Shown here piece after piece: positions 1 through 9,356 of a DNA stretch of 54,142 bases. A program made the translations under genes and the position numbers. The stretch is taken from positions 1 through 54,142 of the forward strand of contig JACETR010000010.1 in the NCBI GenBank assembly GCA_013911165.1. The letters are read 5' to 3'. The notes under the pieces were generated by a model. The model worked only from the letters and a program-made list of their open reading frames with translations, was not told the origin of the DNA and did not search any database. The DNA comes from Planctomycetota bacterium (GTDB lineage Bacteria; Planctomycetota; UBA8108; UBA1146). Positions within the stretch are counted from its first letter, which is position 1. Every line of letters starts with the position of its first letter.

Positions 1-1115
1 CTCCACTCGGGCGGCATCGGCTTGGCCAGAATCTCTTCCCATTTTCCAAAACGGACCAGTACGTGATATTCCGCCGCGGCCCAACTGTCACTGAAGGAGG
101 CGAACTCCTTGAAGAGGGGCTCGGGGGCTTCTTTTGCAATCGCCGCAGAAACCTCGATGCACTCCCGACTTCTGCCGAGCATGAGAGTCGCATAGGCAAG
201 GAAGTGACGATTGTGCATGCCGTAAAAGTAGTAATCGGTCGGACCACCATTGCGTTCAAACCACAGATCATCGAGGGCCACCGCATCGCGGTTGCAATCG
301 GCAGATTCCGCATAGCGACCGGTGTTCATCCAGATATGTGATGGCATGTGGACCATGTGCCCCGCTCCAGGAATCAGGTCGAGCAGGCGATCCGCCGCCT
401 TCTCGGCCACTCCCGGATCCTGGGAGGATTCCATGATGTGAATGTAGAGGTGGCAGGCTCCCGGGTGGTAGGGATCCCTCTCCAGCACGTCCTCTACGAT
501 CCCCTTGAACTGCAACGTTCTCTTTTGCGGCTCTCCATCGAGGCTCCAGTATTCCCACGGCTGCATCAGCATCATCGATTCCGCTGCGAGCACTGCGATG
601 TCCGAATCCATCGGATACTTTTCATGAGCGGCCAGGATGGCATCGCGATAAGCGGCATTCACTTCGGAAAGATCTTCGGGCATCGGCCAGGCGTAACGAT
701 TCTGAAGAGCAGCAATGATCGCCTGGTTGGTCACCGACTCACGATCGGCAAACTCAGCCGCTTTTTTGCTCGCAGAGTAACACCAGCCGGCAAAGGGACC
801 GGGGAAGATTTCAGGAACATTGATGTTGGGCCCCGCCGAATGGGAGATGCCCCACCAGGCCATCGCAAACTCGGGGTCGAGTAGGGTCGCCTGATAAAAG
901 GACCGGATGGCACCATTAAAATTGAAAGAGAGCATCAAGTTGTATCCCTGATCAAACCAGCGGCGCGCTTCCTCCGAATCGGTCTCCACATCCCTGCGGA
1001 ACTCTCCCAGAGATTCGAGGATCATCGGAGGTGCGGGAAGATCTTTGGGAAGTTCGGCTTCCTCTGCGAAGGAAACTGGGCTCAAAAGAGTCAAAACGAG
1101 TACGGGCCAATACAT
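1..1115 (-). CDS. Secreted TPR-type repeat protein (3' end outside window)
   Basis: This gene is absent from the ORF track because its stop codon lies beyond the window edge. I translated it by hand from the ATG at 1113-1115 and it stays open for at least 371 codons. The N-terminus (MYWPVLVLTLLSPVSFAEEA) reads as a signal peptide. The body contains helical-pair sequence typical of tetratricopeptide proteins, including RWFDQGYNLMLSFNFNGAIR followed by a QATLLDPEFAMAWWGIS segment. Family knowledge: such proteins are usually protein-interaction scaffolds outside the cytoplasm, and no catalytic motif is visible here. It is transcribed away from the desaturase at 1422, so the two share a 306-base divergent region. 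The function is unknown; the TPR assignment is fairly sure and the start is well supported by the signal peptide. Confidence 0.8.
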   Translation of the reverse strand, partial: MYWPVLVLTLLSPVSFAEEAELPKDLPAPPMILESLGEFRRDVETDSEEARRWFDQGYNLMLSFNFNGAIRSFYQATLLDPEFAMAWWGISHSAGPNINVPEIFPGPFAGWCYSASKKAAEFADRESVTNQAIIAALQNRYAWPMPEDLSEVNAAYRDAILAAHEKYPMDSDIAVLAAESMMLMQPWEYWSLDGEPQKRTLQFKGIVEDVLERDPYHPGACHLYIHIMESSQDPGVAEKAADRLLDLIPGAGHMVHMPSHIWMNTGRYAESADCNRDAVALDDLWFERNGGPTDYYFYGMHNRHFLAYATLMLGRSRECIEVSAAIAKEAPEPLFKEFASFSDSWAAAEYHVLVRFGKWEEILAKPMPPEW

Positions 1116-1421
1116 GACGGTCCCTTTCGATGGGATCTGCGGAACTGTTTCACATGAGCAAGATGAGTGAAGGGAGAGTAGAAACCTCCCGCCCAAAAAT
1201 GTCGAGAGGCCGATTATGGACTTCGAAATCCAGTTCTTTTGAAAATCCTTCAGAATCGGTTTTCTCCGAGATGTCGTTAAAGGCCGCTCTATGGCCGAAC
1301 TGCGTCTTCCTGCCATCTTTCTTCCGTAATCGATTTGACCCAGCCCCCAAAGATTCGGTGTAATCTCTCAGGGAAAAGAGATCCCACGGTCGACACCAAC
1401 CCAAAGATTGGATGGTCGAGG
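1116..1421. promoter_or_regulatory. Divergent intergenic region between the TPR and desaturase genes
   Basis: This 306-base gap must hold the promoters of both divergent genes. I see no convincing sigma-70 hexamer pair, hairpin terminator or repeat. The ORF track offers only shadow frames here. The desaturase reading frame stays open back to a TTG at 1335, but that upstream part does not look like desaturase sequence. Confidence 0.4.
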
Positions 1422-2594
1422 ATGACTGACACGACGAACCCCAAGGAACCCACCCTCGTTCCCGAGTCGAATGAGTCCACCCCCACTCGTGGTCCCATCA
1501 TTTGGTCGAACGCACTCTTCCTCAGCCTGAGTCCGATTCTGACAGCCTTGGCAATTCCGACTTATATTTACTTTTATGGTCACCACTGGGCACTGACGGC
1601 CACCGCCGTCACTTTGTGGATCTTTGCGGGAATGGGGATCACGGTCGGCTACCACCGTCTCTTTGCCCACCGCTCCTACGATGCCCACCCAGTCTGGAAA
1701 TTCATCGCTCTTGTCTCCGGTGCGGCCGCCCTGCAGAACAGTGCCTTGGTCTGGTCTGCTTCCCATCGTCGTCATCACAAGCACACCGATCATCATGAAG
1801 ACCCCTACGATGCCACCAAGGGATTCTGGTGGTCACACATGCGCTGGATCTTCCACGAGAATGACAAGGTCCACGATTACAGCAATGCCCCCGATCTGGC
1901 GGCGGACAAGCTGGTGATGTGGCAACACCGCAACTACTGGAGCATCGTCTTCACCTGTAATGTCCTGTTACCACTGGGGCTTGGATTCCTGATCGGTCAT
2001 CCCTTGGGCATGCTCCTCTTTGCCGGACTCGCCCGGGTCGTCTTTACCCACCAGGCCACCTTCTGCATCAACAGCCTGTGTCACATGATCGGCAATCAGC
2101 CCTGGTCCAAAAAAGACACGTCCAAGGACTCCTGGATCTGTGCCCTGATCACCTTTGGTGAGGGCTATCACAACTTCCACCACACCTTCCCTGCGGATTA
2201 CCGCAACGGTCTGAAGTGGTATCACTTCGACCCTTCCAAGTGGATCATCTGGACCGGCAACCTCTTCGGATTAACGAGCAACCTGAAGCGAACCGAAGCT
2301 CCGGTGAGGTGGAGAAAACGCCACGACCGCCAGCTGGAGGTCTACCTCGGTCTCCTTGCGGAGACGCTTCCCGAAGTTCATGGCGAATGGAAAGTCCGTG
2401 TCGAAAGTGCCAGTCAGAGGGTCGAGGAAACCCTGACCCAATGGGCGCAACAGTTGAGAGAATATCGCCGCGCCGTGAAGAACGGGGAAGTCACCGAATC
2501 CCTGCGTCAGGCGGTCAGTGAAGCGCAGAAAGCATGGCATCACTCATGGAAAGAGTTCATCGCCCTGCGCAATACGATGCCCCTGCCCGCATGA
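1422..2594 (+). CDS. Membrane fatty-acid (acyl-CoA/acyl-lipid delta-9 type) desaturase
   Basis: Encodes a 390-residue integral-membrane di-iron desaturase that introduces a double bond into fatty acyl chains. All three histidine boxes of the family are present: HRLFAH in GYHRLFAHRSYD, HRRHH in SHRRHHKHTDHHEDPY, and HNFHH in GEGYHNFHHTFPADYRNG. Hydrophobic membrane pairs lie before box 1 and between boxes 2 and 3. The last 100 residues are charged and helical, possibly coiled coil, with no further catalytic motif. I place the start at the ATG at 1422 (MTDTTNPKEP) rather than the TTG at 1335 of the ORF track, because the intervening residues are not family-like. The stop overlaps the next start in an ATGA, so translation of the downstream lipoprotein is probably coupled. 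Expected role: adjusting membrane unsaturation. The exact substrate and regiospecificity cannot be read from sequence. Confidence 0.9.
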   Translation: MTDTTNPKEPTLVPESNESTPTRGPIIWSNALFLSLSPILTALAIPTYIYFYGHHWALTATAVTLWIFAGMGITVGYHRLFAHRSYDAHPVWKFIALVSGAAALQNSALVWSASHRRHHKHTDHHEDPYDATKGFWWSHMRWIFHENDKVHDYSNAPDLAADKLVMWQHRNYWSIVFTCNVLLPLGLGFLIGHPLGMLLFAGLARVVFTHQATFCINSLCHMIGNQPWSKKDTSKDSWICALITFGEGYHNFHHTFPADYRNGLKWYHFDPSKWIIWTGNLFGLTSNLKRTEAPVRWRKRHDRQLEVYLGLLAETLPEVHGEWKVRVESASQRVEETLTQWAQQLREYRRAVKNGEVTESLRQAVSEAQKAWHHSWKEFIALRNTMPLPA

Positions 2595-3289
2595 TCGGCC
2601 TGAAACAGGTTTGCACAGGGGCTCTGGCCCTCGCCGTGCTCATGAGTGGCTGTTCCGGTCTCGGCCTCCGAAATCAGGGAACCGTCTCTCTCTTCAATGG
2701 CCAGGATCTCAGCGGCTGGCATACCGACATCCCCGCCGCCGATTCGGGAGATTCGGTCCCGGCTTCCTTCTCCGTCCAGGATGGTCTGCTGATCAGTCAT
2801 GGCTCCCCCGGGGGACATCTGATCACCGACGCTGAATATTCCGACTACACCCTGATTGTCGAATACCGCTGGGCGGGAGACCCGGGTAACTGCGGCATCC
2901 TCGTCCACGCTTCAACCCCAAGACGTCTCTACGGCATGTTCCCCCAATCGATCGAGTGCCAGATGTATCACGGCAACGCCGGCGACTTCTGGTGTATCGG
3001 TGAAGACATCACCGTCGACAACATGGAACAGCGCCGCGGACCCAGGGAACGCTGGGGAGTGGAAGAAGGTCAGAGCCGTCGTGTTCTGAACATGACCGAC
3101 GACTCAGAGAATCCGGTCGGCGAATGGAACACGATGGTCATCCGCTGCGAAGGCGACCGCGTCACCGTCGACGTCAACGGTGATCGGGTCAATGAAGGCT
3201 ATGGCTGCACCGCTGACCGTGGCAAAATCGCAGTGCAAGCAGAGGGTGCAATGGTCGAGTTTCGACGATTGGAGTTATCTCCTCTCTAA
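2591..3289 (+). CDS. DUF1080 (3-keto-disaccharide hydrolase-like) lipoprotein
   Basis: Encodes 232 residues. The N-terminus MIGLKQVCTGALALAVLMSGC is a lipoprotein signal peptide with the lipobox cysteine at residue 21. The mature part is a concanavalin-like beta-sandwich of the DUF1080 family: it opens with SLFNGQDLSGWHTD, continues with a DYTLIVEYRW strand and GNCGILVHAS, and ends with a VEFRRLEL strand, all usual for the family. DUF1080 members are abundant in Planctomycetes and related phyla, and some hydrolyse 3-keto-glycosides. I cannot tell whether this copy is an enzyme or only binds sugar. The start at 2591 overlaps the desaturase stop by four bases, replacing the upstream in-frame start at 2534 in the ORF track. 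The S41 peptidase follows after 17 bases, so the three genes may be one transcript. Confidence 0.85.
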   Translation: MIGLKQVCTGALALAVLMSGCSGLGLRNQGTVSLFNGQDLSGWHTDIPAADSGDSVPASFSVQDGLLISHGSPGGHLITDAEYSDYTLIVEYRWAGDPGNCGILVHASTPRRLYGMFPQSIECQMYHGNAGDFWCIGEDITVDNMEQRRGPRERWGVEEGQSRRVLNMTDDSENPVGEWNTMVIRCEGDRVTVDVNGDRVNEGYGCTADRGKIAVQAEGAMVEFRRLELSPL

Positions 3290-3306
3290 CGAAACGGAGC
3301 TGATCG

Positions 3307-5175
3307 ATGACCCCCTTTCGCATTCCTCACTTTCGCACTCATCACTTTCTCTCTCTTCTCTTGCTCTTCTCTGCACTCTTTCTTTGCTCCCCCCTCGAAG
3401 CGCAGAAGTACCCCCAAAAAGCCTCTCCCTTTGACGAGATTCGTTGGAAGGATGGCCAGCCGGAGGTTCGCGTCGATGACACCTGGTACTCCCCCATCTC
3501 GATCGATGGGATCGAAGTCAGCGAAATCATTGCGACTTGCGAAAAGCGTTGGCCTGGGCAAGTGGAGAAGCGCTTCACCGAAGATTTGATGGAAGCTCTG
3601 AGCCTGATGAATCATCGCTGTGGCGATACGGTCACCTTGCGACTCAGAAGTCTCGATACTGGAAAGACGGAGCTATTAAAGGGTGTTTCCAATACCCGCG
3701 ACAAAAGACAGAGACTGCGCGATGCTCGTAATCCGGGGTCGGGTCGACCGAGTCCTCTGCGCAGGACCCCTGACTGGCTCACCCGAGATCAGGTCAAAAC
3801 AGAGGTGGAGTTTTTCAAAGCAGCCCTACGAGATCAGTTCGCGTATCTACACCTCAAGGGGATCGATCTTGACCAGGCAATCGTCGAAGAAATCCGCTCC
3901 CGCTTCTCTACGGGGTTACCGGAGAAACTGCCCACCTTCGAACTCGCCGCCATCTTGCACCAAGTCCTCATGCGTTTCGGCGATGGCCATGCCCGGGTGA
4001 GTGCTGAAGGATACCGACCCGATCGCATGGCACCCTATACTCCCTTTCTGCTGGGAGAGAGTGAGGCGGGCATCGTCGCCTTCCAGCCCAACAGGAGCGG
4101 CTATCTCCACCGAAGTTATCCCATCCTCCTCGAGATCGATGGAACTCCCATCGAGGACATCATCGATAGACTGATGCCCCTCATCGCCGATGGCAGTCGC
4201 CAGTTAAAAAGAAATCGGTCACTCCGGCTGATTCGATCCGTCTCACTATGGCGAACCTTCGAAGAGAAACCGCAAAGTCAACGGGGTTACGACTTCGAGG
4301 CCCTCAAGAGACCCTTTGAGGTCAAGCTGAGTTCCCCGAATGGGAGGAGAACCAAATCGATCCGTGTCACCCCCACCGATCAAAGACCCATCTATGGGGA
4401 ATGGCCCGCCCGCGAAAGTCGGCTCCTCAATCAGGATGTAGGCTACCTGCGCATTCCCCAAATGGACGCGGACGCAGTCAGAGAAATTCGCGATTCGATG
4501 GATCGATTCCGCAAGACAAAGGGACTCATCGTTGACGTTCGTAGCAACGGCGGTGGCAGTCGTGAAGCGCTAATCGCCCTCGCGGGCTACCTGGGAGCTG
4601 ACGATTCAGATCCCTGGGTCGGCAACTTCGCCGCCTATCGCAAATCAGCCAAATTCGACGATGACCATCTCGTAAAACGATTCATGTACCCCGTCGAAAG
4701 TTCCCACTGGGATAAGCAACAGCGCGAAGCCATCGACAGATCCTTAAAAAGCTTTAAACCCGATTGGAAACTCCCGAAAGGGTTCAGCTCCTGGCACGCC
4801 CTTGTCCTCGGCAAAACAGGCCATAAGGACGAATATACCTACAAGGCCTCCGTGGTGATTCTCTCCGATGCGGGTTGTTTCAGCGCCACCGACATCTTCC
4901 TCGGAGCACTGGAGATCCTCCCACAGGTCACACTGATGGGTAGCGCGTCCTCGGGGGGCAGTGCCCGATCCCAGGGCTTTACCCTGCCCATATCGATGAT
5001 CGAAGTGCGTTGTGCGTCGATGGCAAGCTTCCGCCCCAACGGAAAACTCTACGACGGCATCGGCGTCGAGGTGGACGAAGAGACCCTGCCGACTCCTGAA
5101 TACTTCACCCACGGCGGGGAAGACCCGGTTCTAGAGCGAGCCATCAAGCACCTCAAAAAACAGGTGCGAGACTGA
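3307..5175 (+). CDS. Secreted S41-family (tail-specific/tricorn-like) peptidase
   Basis: Encodes 622 residues. A signal peptide ends near SPLEA-QK (LLLLFSALFLC core). The C-terminal half carries the S41 peptidase fold: GYLRIPQM, then GLIVDVRSNGGGSREAL, then VVILSDAGCFSATDIF with the probable nucleophilic serine in FSATD near residue 525, then MGSASSGGSARSQG. The central part (FLLGESEAGIVAF ... EIDGTPIEDII) resembles the PDZ-like substrate-binding region of S41 enzymes. The family cleaves proteins from the C-terminus or at internal sites, usually in the envelope. The start has a GGAG about seven bases upstream. The coding strand for the signal peptide is a CT-rich tract. The gene ends 10 bases from the convergent hcrB stop, and I see no terminator between them. 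Confidence 0.85.
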   Translation: MTPFRIPHFRTHHFLSLLLLFSALFLCSPLEAQKYPQKASPFDEIRWKDGQPEVRVDDTWYSPISIDGIEVSEIIATCEKRWPGQVEKRFTEDLMEALSLMNHRCGDTVTLRLRSLDTGKTELLKGVSNTRDKRQRLRDARNPGSGRPSPLRRTPDWLTRDQVKTEVEFFKAALRDQFAYLHLKGIDLDQAIVEEIRSRFSTGLPEKLPTFELAAILHQVLMRFGDGHARVSAEGYRPDRMAPYTPFLLGESEAGIVAFQPNRSGYLHRSYPILLEIDGTPIEDIIDRLMPLIADGSRQLKRNRSLRLIRSVSLWRTFEEKPQSQRGYDFEALKRPFEVKLSSPNGRRTKSIRVTPTDQRPIYGEWPARESRLLNQDVGYLRIPQMDADAVREIRDSMDRFRKTKGLIVDVRSNGGGSREALIALAGYLGADDSDPWVGNFAAYRKSAKFDDDHLVKRFMYPVESSHWDKQQREAIDRSLKSFKPDWKLPKGFSSWHALVLGKTGHKDEYTYKASVVILSDAGCFSATDIFLGALEILPQVTLMGSASSGGSARSQGFTLPISMIEVRCASMASFRPNGKLYDGIGVEVDEETLPTPEYFTHGGEDPVLERAIKHLKKQVRD

Positions 5176-5185
5176 GGACCCGTTG

Positions 5186-6208
5186 CTAACCGTGGTGCGG
5201 AACCAGGCGTTCGACGGGTAGGCCCGCCACTTCCCTGAGTACGGCGTCGACGTATTTCTCGATCATCTTGCCGCGCCACTGGGGGGCGAAGTCGGTGTTG
5301 CCGAGGGGGTTGGCGCCATCTCCCTTGCGGGCGAGGGCCGCGGCTTCAGCGATGGTTTCTGCGGTCAGTGGCTTGCCGATGAGGTGATCGATGCTGTCGC
5401 TGCAGCGCACCGGGGTACTGCCCACAGAGCCGAGCCAAATCTCGATGCGATCGGTGGTCTCGCCGTTGCACCAGCCGGCCACGGCCACACTCAACACCCC
5501 GTAATCGATGGAACCGCGTCGACGCAGTTTCCACCAGCCGGCGCGCTCACCAGATGGTGCCGGAACCCGAACACGAGTGAGAATCTCATCTGGACGCTTG
5601 GTCAGATAGTGTATGCCGTCATCGTTGAAGAGCTCTGCCAACGGTACGATGCGCTCGCCCTCGGTGGATTGCAGGGTGATCTCAGCTCCGAGAGCACACA
5701 GCATCGGCACCGAATCACCACTGGAAACCGCCCAGCAACGGGGACTGCTCGGAGCGACCCAGCACACTTCTCCCTCTGCCTTCATGCAGTAGGAGATGCT
5801 GCGACGCCACTCTTCATTCTGGTTGTAGTAAGTACAGCGGGTATCGAGGCACAGGTTGCCGCCGATGGTCCCGGTATTGCGCAACACCGGGCTCGAGATA
5901 CTGGCGATGGCTTTGACCAGTGCCGGGTACTTCTCCTGCATCATCTCATTGCGGGTGATGCTGTCGAGGGTGGTCGTCGCACCGATGATCACGCCGCCTT
6001 CGTCGTCGACACAAATGCCACTCATCTCGGGGATGGACCGCAAGGAGACGATGGTCTTTGCTCCCTGGTGACGACGCTTCATGTTGGGCCACAGATCGGT
6101 GCCCCCGGCGACGACGCGGGTGTTGGCCGGATCCTCGGCAAGGATTCTTGCGGCTTCAGCAGCGGTTTCAGGAGCATGGAACTGGAATGCGGGAAGTCTC
6201 AGCATCAC
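5186..6208 (-). CDS. hcrB: 4-hydroxybenzoyl-CoA reductase, FAD-binding (beta) subunit with extra [4Fe-4S] insert
   Basis: Encodes 340 residues of the FAD-binding medium subunit of the xanthine-oxidase family. The FAD-binding motif VVAGGTDLWPNMK (residues 32-44) and TGTIGGNLCLDTR (about 112-124) are present. The segment after this contains CTYYNQNEEWRR, SYCMKAEGEVCW and SSPRCWA, giving cysteines at 125, 141, 149 and 158 (spacing 16, 8, 9). In characterised 4-hydroxybenzoyl-CoA reductases a similar insert in the beta subunit binds an additional [4Fe-4S] cluster that inverts electron flow, and ordinary xanthine dehydrogenases lack it. This is the best evidence in the cluster for HCR over a generic molybdenum hydroxylase. 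The start overlaps the hcrA stop by four bases (ATGA), so it is the last gene of the hcrC-hcrA-hcrB operon. Confidence 0.85.
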   Translation of the reverse strand: MMLRLPAFQFHAPETAAEAARILAEDPANTRVVAGGTDLWPNMKRRHQGAKTIVSLRSIPEMSGICVDDEGGVIIGATTTLDSITRNEMMQEKYPALVKAIASISSPVLRNTGTIGGNLCLDTRCTYYNQNEEWRRSISYCMKAEGEVCWVAPSSPRCWAVSSGDSVPMLCALGAEITLQSTEGERIVPLAELFNDDGIHYLTKRPDEILTRVRVPAPSGERAGWWKLRRRGSIDYGVLSVAVAGWCNGETTDRIEIWLGSVGSTPVRCSDSIDHLIGKPLTAETIAEAAALARKGDGANPLGNTDFAPQWRGKMIEKYVDAVLREVAGLPVERLVPHHG

Positions 6209-8739
6209 TCCCCTCCCTTCACGGCGTCCTTGCGTTCGGTCATGGTGCCGGTGCCATCGCGGACTCCAGCCTCATCGATGTTGATCGCCTTGCCGTCACC
6301 GCCCTCTTCGGGGGTCGGCACACGCAGGGGCGTTCCAAAGTCGACTTCCGGAAACTTCTTCGGACCGAAGCGTGCTTCCTTGCCCTTGTCACGCGCCTCG
6401 ATGGCCTGGCGGATCATGTGCGGTGCAATCGGCACCTGGTCCACACGCACGCCGACCGCATCGAAGATGGAGTTGGCCACCGCCGGCATCATCGGCAACA
6501 GCGGTCCCTGCCCCACTTCCTTGGCCCCGAAGGGTCCATTCGGATCGGGATCTTCAATGATGTAGGAGGTCACTCCCGGCATATCGGCAAAGGTCGGGCT
6601 CTTGTATTCGAGCATCGACGGGTGCTTGTGCACGAGAGCATTGGAGCGCTTCTTCGGCAGACGACGGTAGACCTGTTCCTCCATCATCGCCTCACCGAGG
6701 CCCATGTAGACACTGCCCTCGATCTGGCCCATCACCATCGCCGGATTGATGCACTGGCCCACGTCGTGCGCCATCCACACATGCTCGACGCGGTAGACAC
6801 CGGTTTCAGGGTCAACCCGCGTCTCGACGACAGCGGCACTGTAACTATAGGCCGGCGAGGGACCGACACCGGCTCCGCGGTAACGCCCCGGAGAGCGCGG
6901 CGGAATGTAACTGCCGGTGGTTCCCAGGGTGCCGAAACGGGACTCCGCCTCGATCACCGCTTCCTGCCAGGTCATGCCCACTTCCGGGTTTTCCCCGTGG
7001 AAGACACGCCCTTCTGCAAAGACCAGTTCGTTGGCGGGAACATCCAATTTTTTGGCCGCACCTTTGGCGACCAGATCCCGTGCCCGCTCTGCGGCCTGCA
7101 AGGCGGCATTGCCTGCCATCAGCGTTACCCGGGATGAGTAACTGCCGAGGTCGACGGGAGTCAGATCCGTATCTGCCACACAGAGTCGAATATCCTTGAG
7201 ATCGATGCCGAGGACCTCTGCAGTGATCGCTGCGACTACCGAATCAGACCCTTGGCCAATCTCGGTTTCCCCACAGAAGAGTGCGACGCCCCCGGATCGA
7301 TCCAGCTGTAGCTGCACCCCCGACTGGGGCATGTGATTCCAGTAGATGGGCAAGCCGGCGCCACTGAGATAGGAACCGCAGGCGAGACCCAGTCCGTGTC
7401 CTTCCGGCAGGTTTCCGTGGCGCTCTTTCCAGCCACTGCCCTCGACCACCGCCTCGATGCATTTGCCGAGACCCATCGAACCAACCTTGAGCCAGTTCGA
7501 GGTCACACTGTCGGCAGGCACCAGCTGCTGCATGCGCATCTCCGCCGGATCGAGTCCCAGGCTGTGGGCGATCTTGTCGAGGTGCACTTCAAAGGCGAAG
7601 CGCGGCTGCGGAGTACCGTGTCCACGCTTGGGACCACAGGGAGCCTTGTTGGTGAAGGCACGAATGCTGTCGAAGCGATACTTGGGAAGGTTGTAGGTCA
7701 CCGTCTGCAGGGCACCGGTGTAGTAGGTGCTCGCCACTCCGTAACTGCCGTAGGCTCCACCGTCGAGGGCGGTCTGCAGGTGCTGGGAGGTCAGGGTGCC
7801 ATCCTTCTTGACCCCGGTGCGGATCTTCATGAGCACCGGGTGACGTCCGCGGTGGCAGTAGAAGACCTCTTCACGGGAGAGGCTGATCTTGACGGGGCGT
7901 CCCAGTTTCAGCGCCATCTTTGCGGCACAGACTTCATGGTTGAAAGGATCACTCTTGCCGCCGAAACCGCCGCCATTGGGACAGGCGATGACGCGAATCC
8001 GTGAGGCCGGCAACTCGAGAACCTTGGTCAGTGAGCGATGCAGGTAGTGCGGGGTCTGCGTGGAAGAGTAGACGGTCACCCGATCGACCTCTTCGGTCAG
8101 AGCGACAGTCGCATGCTGCTCCATCGGCAGGTGCGTGTTGCCTTCGAAGTACATGACGTCCTCGAAGATCTCATCCGCTTCCTCAAAGCCGGCGTCGGTA
8201 TCGCCGAACTGCATCGACAACTTTTTGTGCAGGTTGCCTTCATCCCCATAGTCGTGAATCCGCGGTTCCGGAGTGGCGACCGCTTCCTCGACCGTGGCGA
8301 TGGTCTCAAGGGATTCATACTCGACTTTGACGGCGAGGGAAGCCTCGTAAGCCTGCTCTTCCGTGAGAGCGGCAACCGCCACGACCGGGTCACCGACGAA
8401 GCGCACCTTGTCGACACAAAGGGCGTGCTCGTCCTGACTCACCGGCAGGATTCCAAAGGGATTCGGCATCGATTCACCGGTGAGGAATCCGAGGACTCCC
8501 GGCATCTTCTCCGCTTCGGAGAGATCGATGTCGACGATGCGTGCATGAGGAACCGTCGAGCGCACCAGCTTCATGTGAACCATGCGCGGAAAACTGAGGT
8601 CGTCGGCAAAGCGGGTCTGACCCGTGACCTTGGCGCGGCCATCCACACGTCTGAACGGCTTGCCGACCAGATTGAAATCGCGTCCGGTCGGCGATTTGCG
8701 CTGATCCTGCTTTTTGGAGGGATCCAGGGGCTCATGCAT
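6205..8739 (-). CDS. hcrA: 4-hydroxybenzoyl-CoA reductase, molybdopterin-binding (alpha) subunit
   Basis: Encodes 844 residues from the ATG at 8739 (MHEPLDPSKKQDQ). The ORF-track extension to 8904 overlaps hcrC and is not family-like. The protein has the small N-terminal domain (GKPFRRVDGRAKVTGQTRFADD), then molybdenum-cofactor domains with GGGFGGKSDPFNHEV, DGGAYGSYG and GETEIGQGSDSV, and the C-terminal VAHD-like HVWMAHDVGQCINP with PFGAKEVGQGPLLP. The enzyme removes the para-hydroxyl of 4-hydroxybenzoyl-CoA, giving benzoyl-CoA, with electrons from a low-potential ferredoxin in known cases. The assignment rests mainly on the HcrB insert and on boxBC next door; other aromatic or nicotinate-type hydroxylases share this fold. 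It overlaps hcrC by eight bases and hcrB by four, so the three subunits are translationally coupled. Confidence 0.85.
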   Translation of the reverse strand: MHEPLDPSKKQDQRKSPTGRDFNLVGKPFRRVDGRAKVTGQTRFADDLSFPRMVHMKLVRSTVPHARIVDIDLSEAEKMPGVLGFLTGESMPNPFGILPVSQDEHALCVDKVRFVGDPVVAVAALTEEQAYEASLAVKVEYESLETIATVEEAVATPEPRIHDYGDEGNLHKKLSMQFGDTDAGFEEADEIFEDVMYFEGNTHLPMEQHATVALTEEVDRVTVYSSTQTPHYLHRSLTKVLELPASRIRVIACPNGGGFGGKSDPFNHEVCAAKMALKLGRPVKISLSREEVFYCHRGRHPVLMKIRTGVKKDGTLTSQHLQTALDGGAYGSYGVASTYYTGALQTVTYNLPKYRFDSIRAFTNKAPCGPKRGHGTPQPRFAFEVHLDKIAHSLGLDPAEMRMQQLVPADSVTSNWLKVGSMGLGKCIEAVVEGSGWKERHGNLPEGHGLGLACGSYLSGAGLPIYWNHMPQSGVQLQLDRSGGVALFCGETEIGQGSDSVVAAITAEVLGIDLKDIRLCVADTDLTPVDLGSYSSRVTLMAGNAALQAAERARDLVAKGAAKKLDVPANELVFAEGRVFHGENPEVGMTWQEAVIEAESRFGTLGTTGSYIPPRSPGRYRGAGVGPSPAYSYSAAVVETRVDPETGVYRVEHVWMAHDVGQCINPAMVMGQIEGSVYMGLGEAMMEEQVYRRLPKKRSNALVHKHPSMLEYKSPTFADMPGVTSYIIEDPDPNGPFGAKEVGQGPLLPMMPAVANSIFDAVGVRVDQVPIAPHMIRQAIEARDKGKEARFGPKKFPEVDFGTPLRVPTPEEGGDGKAINIDEAGVRDGTGTMTERKDAVKGGE

Positions 8740-9307
8740 GAGAGTCCCCCTCTCCCGGCAAGGGATCGCCGTAGATCGCTTCCCTGGGAGGAGTGTAATC
8801 GTTGTCACCGCGCATTTTGGCGGCGGCCCACTCGACCCCCTCAAGGATTTTGTGGTAACCGGTGCAACGGCACAGGTTTCCTGCCAATGCCGAGACGATT
8901 TCATCGCGGGTCGGCTCCGGGTTTTCCTCCAGCAGAGCCTTGGCAGTCACGAGGATACCCGGGGTGCAGTAACCACACTGGGCAGCTCCCAGATCAGCGA
9001 AAGCCTCCTGAAGCGGATGAAGATCATTGCCGTTCATCATGCCTTCGACGGTGGTGATCTCCCGGCCTTCACACTCTGCCGCCAGTTCCAGACAACTGAG
9101 CACCGGCTGACCGTCGATGAGGACCGTGCAGGTTCCGCACTCCCCCAGTTCGCAGCCATGCTTGGTTCCGGTGAGATTCAGCTGCTCACGCAACACTTCC
9201 AGCAGGGAGTGATGAACCGAGAATCCGGTCTGGTGAGGTTCGCCATTGACGTTGAGAAGACGGAACACCTGCTGGTGCTCACCCGCCTTTTGGTCCTGTG
9301 AATCCAC
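8732..9307 (-). CDS. hcrC: 4-hydroxybenzoyl-CoA reductase, [2Fe-2S] (gamma) subunit
   Basis: Encodes 191 residues containing both [2Fe-2S] sites of the family. The plant-ferredoxin-like site is C52, C57, C60 and C72 (GCELGECGTC ... SC). The helical site is C111, C114, C146 and C148 (CGYCTPGI ... CRCTG). The subunit passes electrons between the FAD subunit and the molybdenum site. Translation starts at a GTG (9305-9307) with a strong GGAGGAGGGGG four or so bases upstream. It is the first of the three reductase genes, 49 bases after panD. The protein is longer than the usual ~160 residues because of about 15 extra N-terminal and about 20 extra C-terminal residues. Confidence 0.88.
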   Translation of the reverse strand: MDSQDQKAGEHQQVFRLLNVNGEPHQTGFSVHHSLLEVLREQLNLTGTKHGCELGECGTCTVLIDGQPVLSCLELAAECEGREITTVEGMMNGNDLHPLQEAFADLGAAQCGYCTPGILVTAKALLEENPEPTRDEIVSALAGNLCRCTGYHKILEGVEWAAAKMRGDNDYTPPREAIYGDPLPGEGDSHA

Positions 9308-9356
9308 TTGCCCCCTCCTCCGGTTTTGGGCGGAGACCCTGTCGGGATCGGTTCGA

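Noticed and set aside
5384-8004. Plus-strand ORFs opposite hcrB and hcrA (for example 393, 359 and 223 aa)
   Set aside because: The minus-strand frames have full molybdenum-hydroxylase motifs; the plus frames are low-complexity mirror translations.
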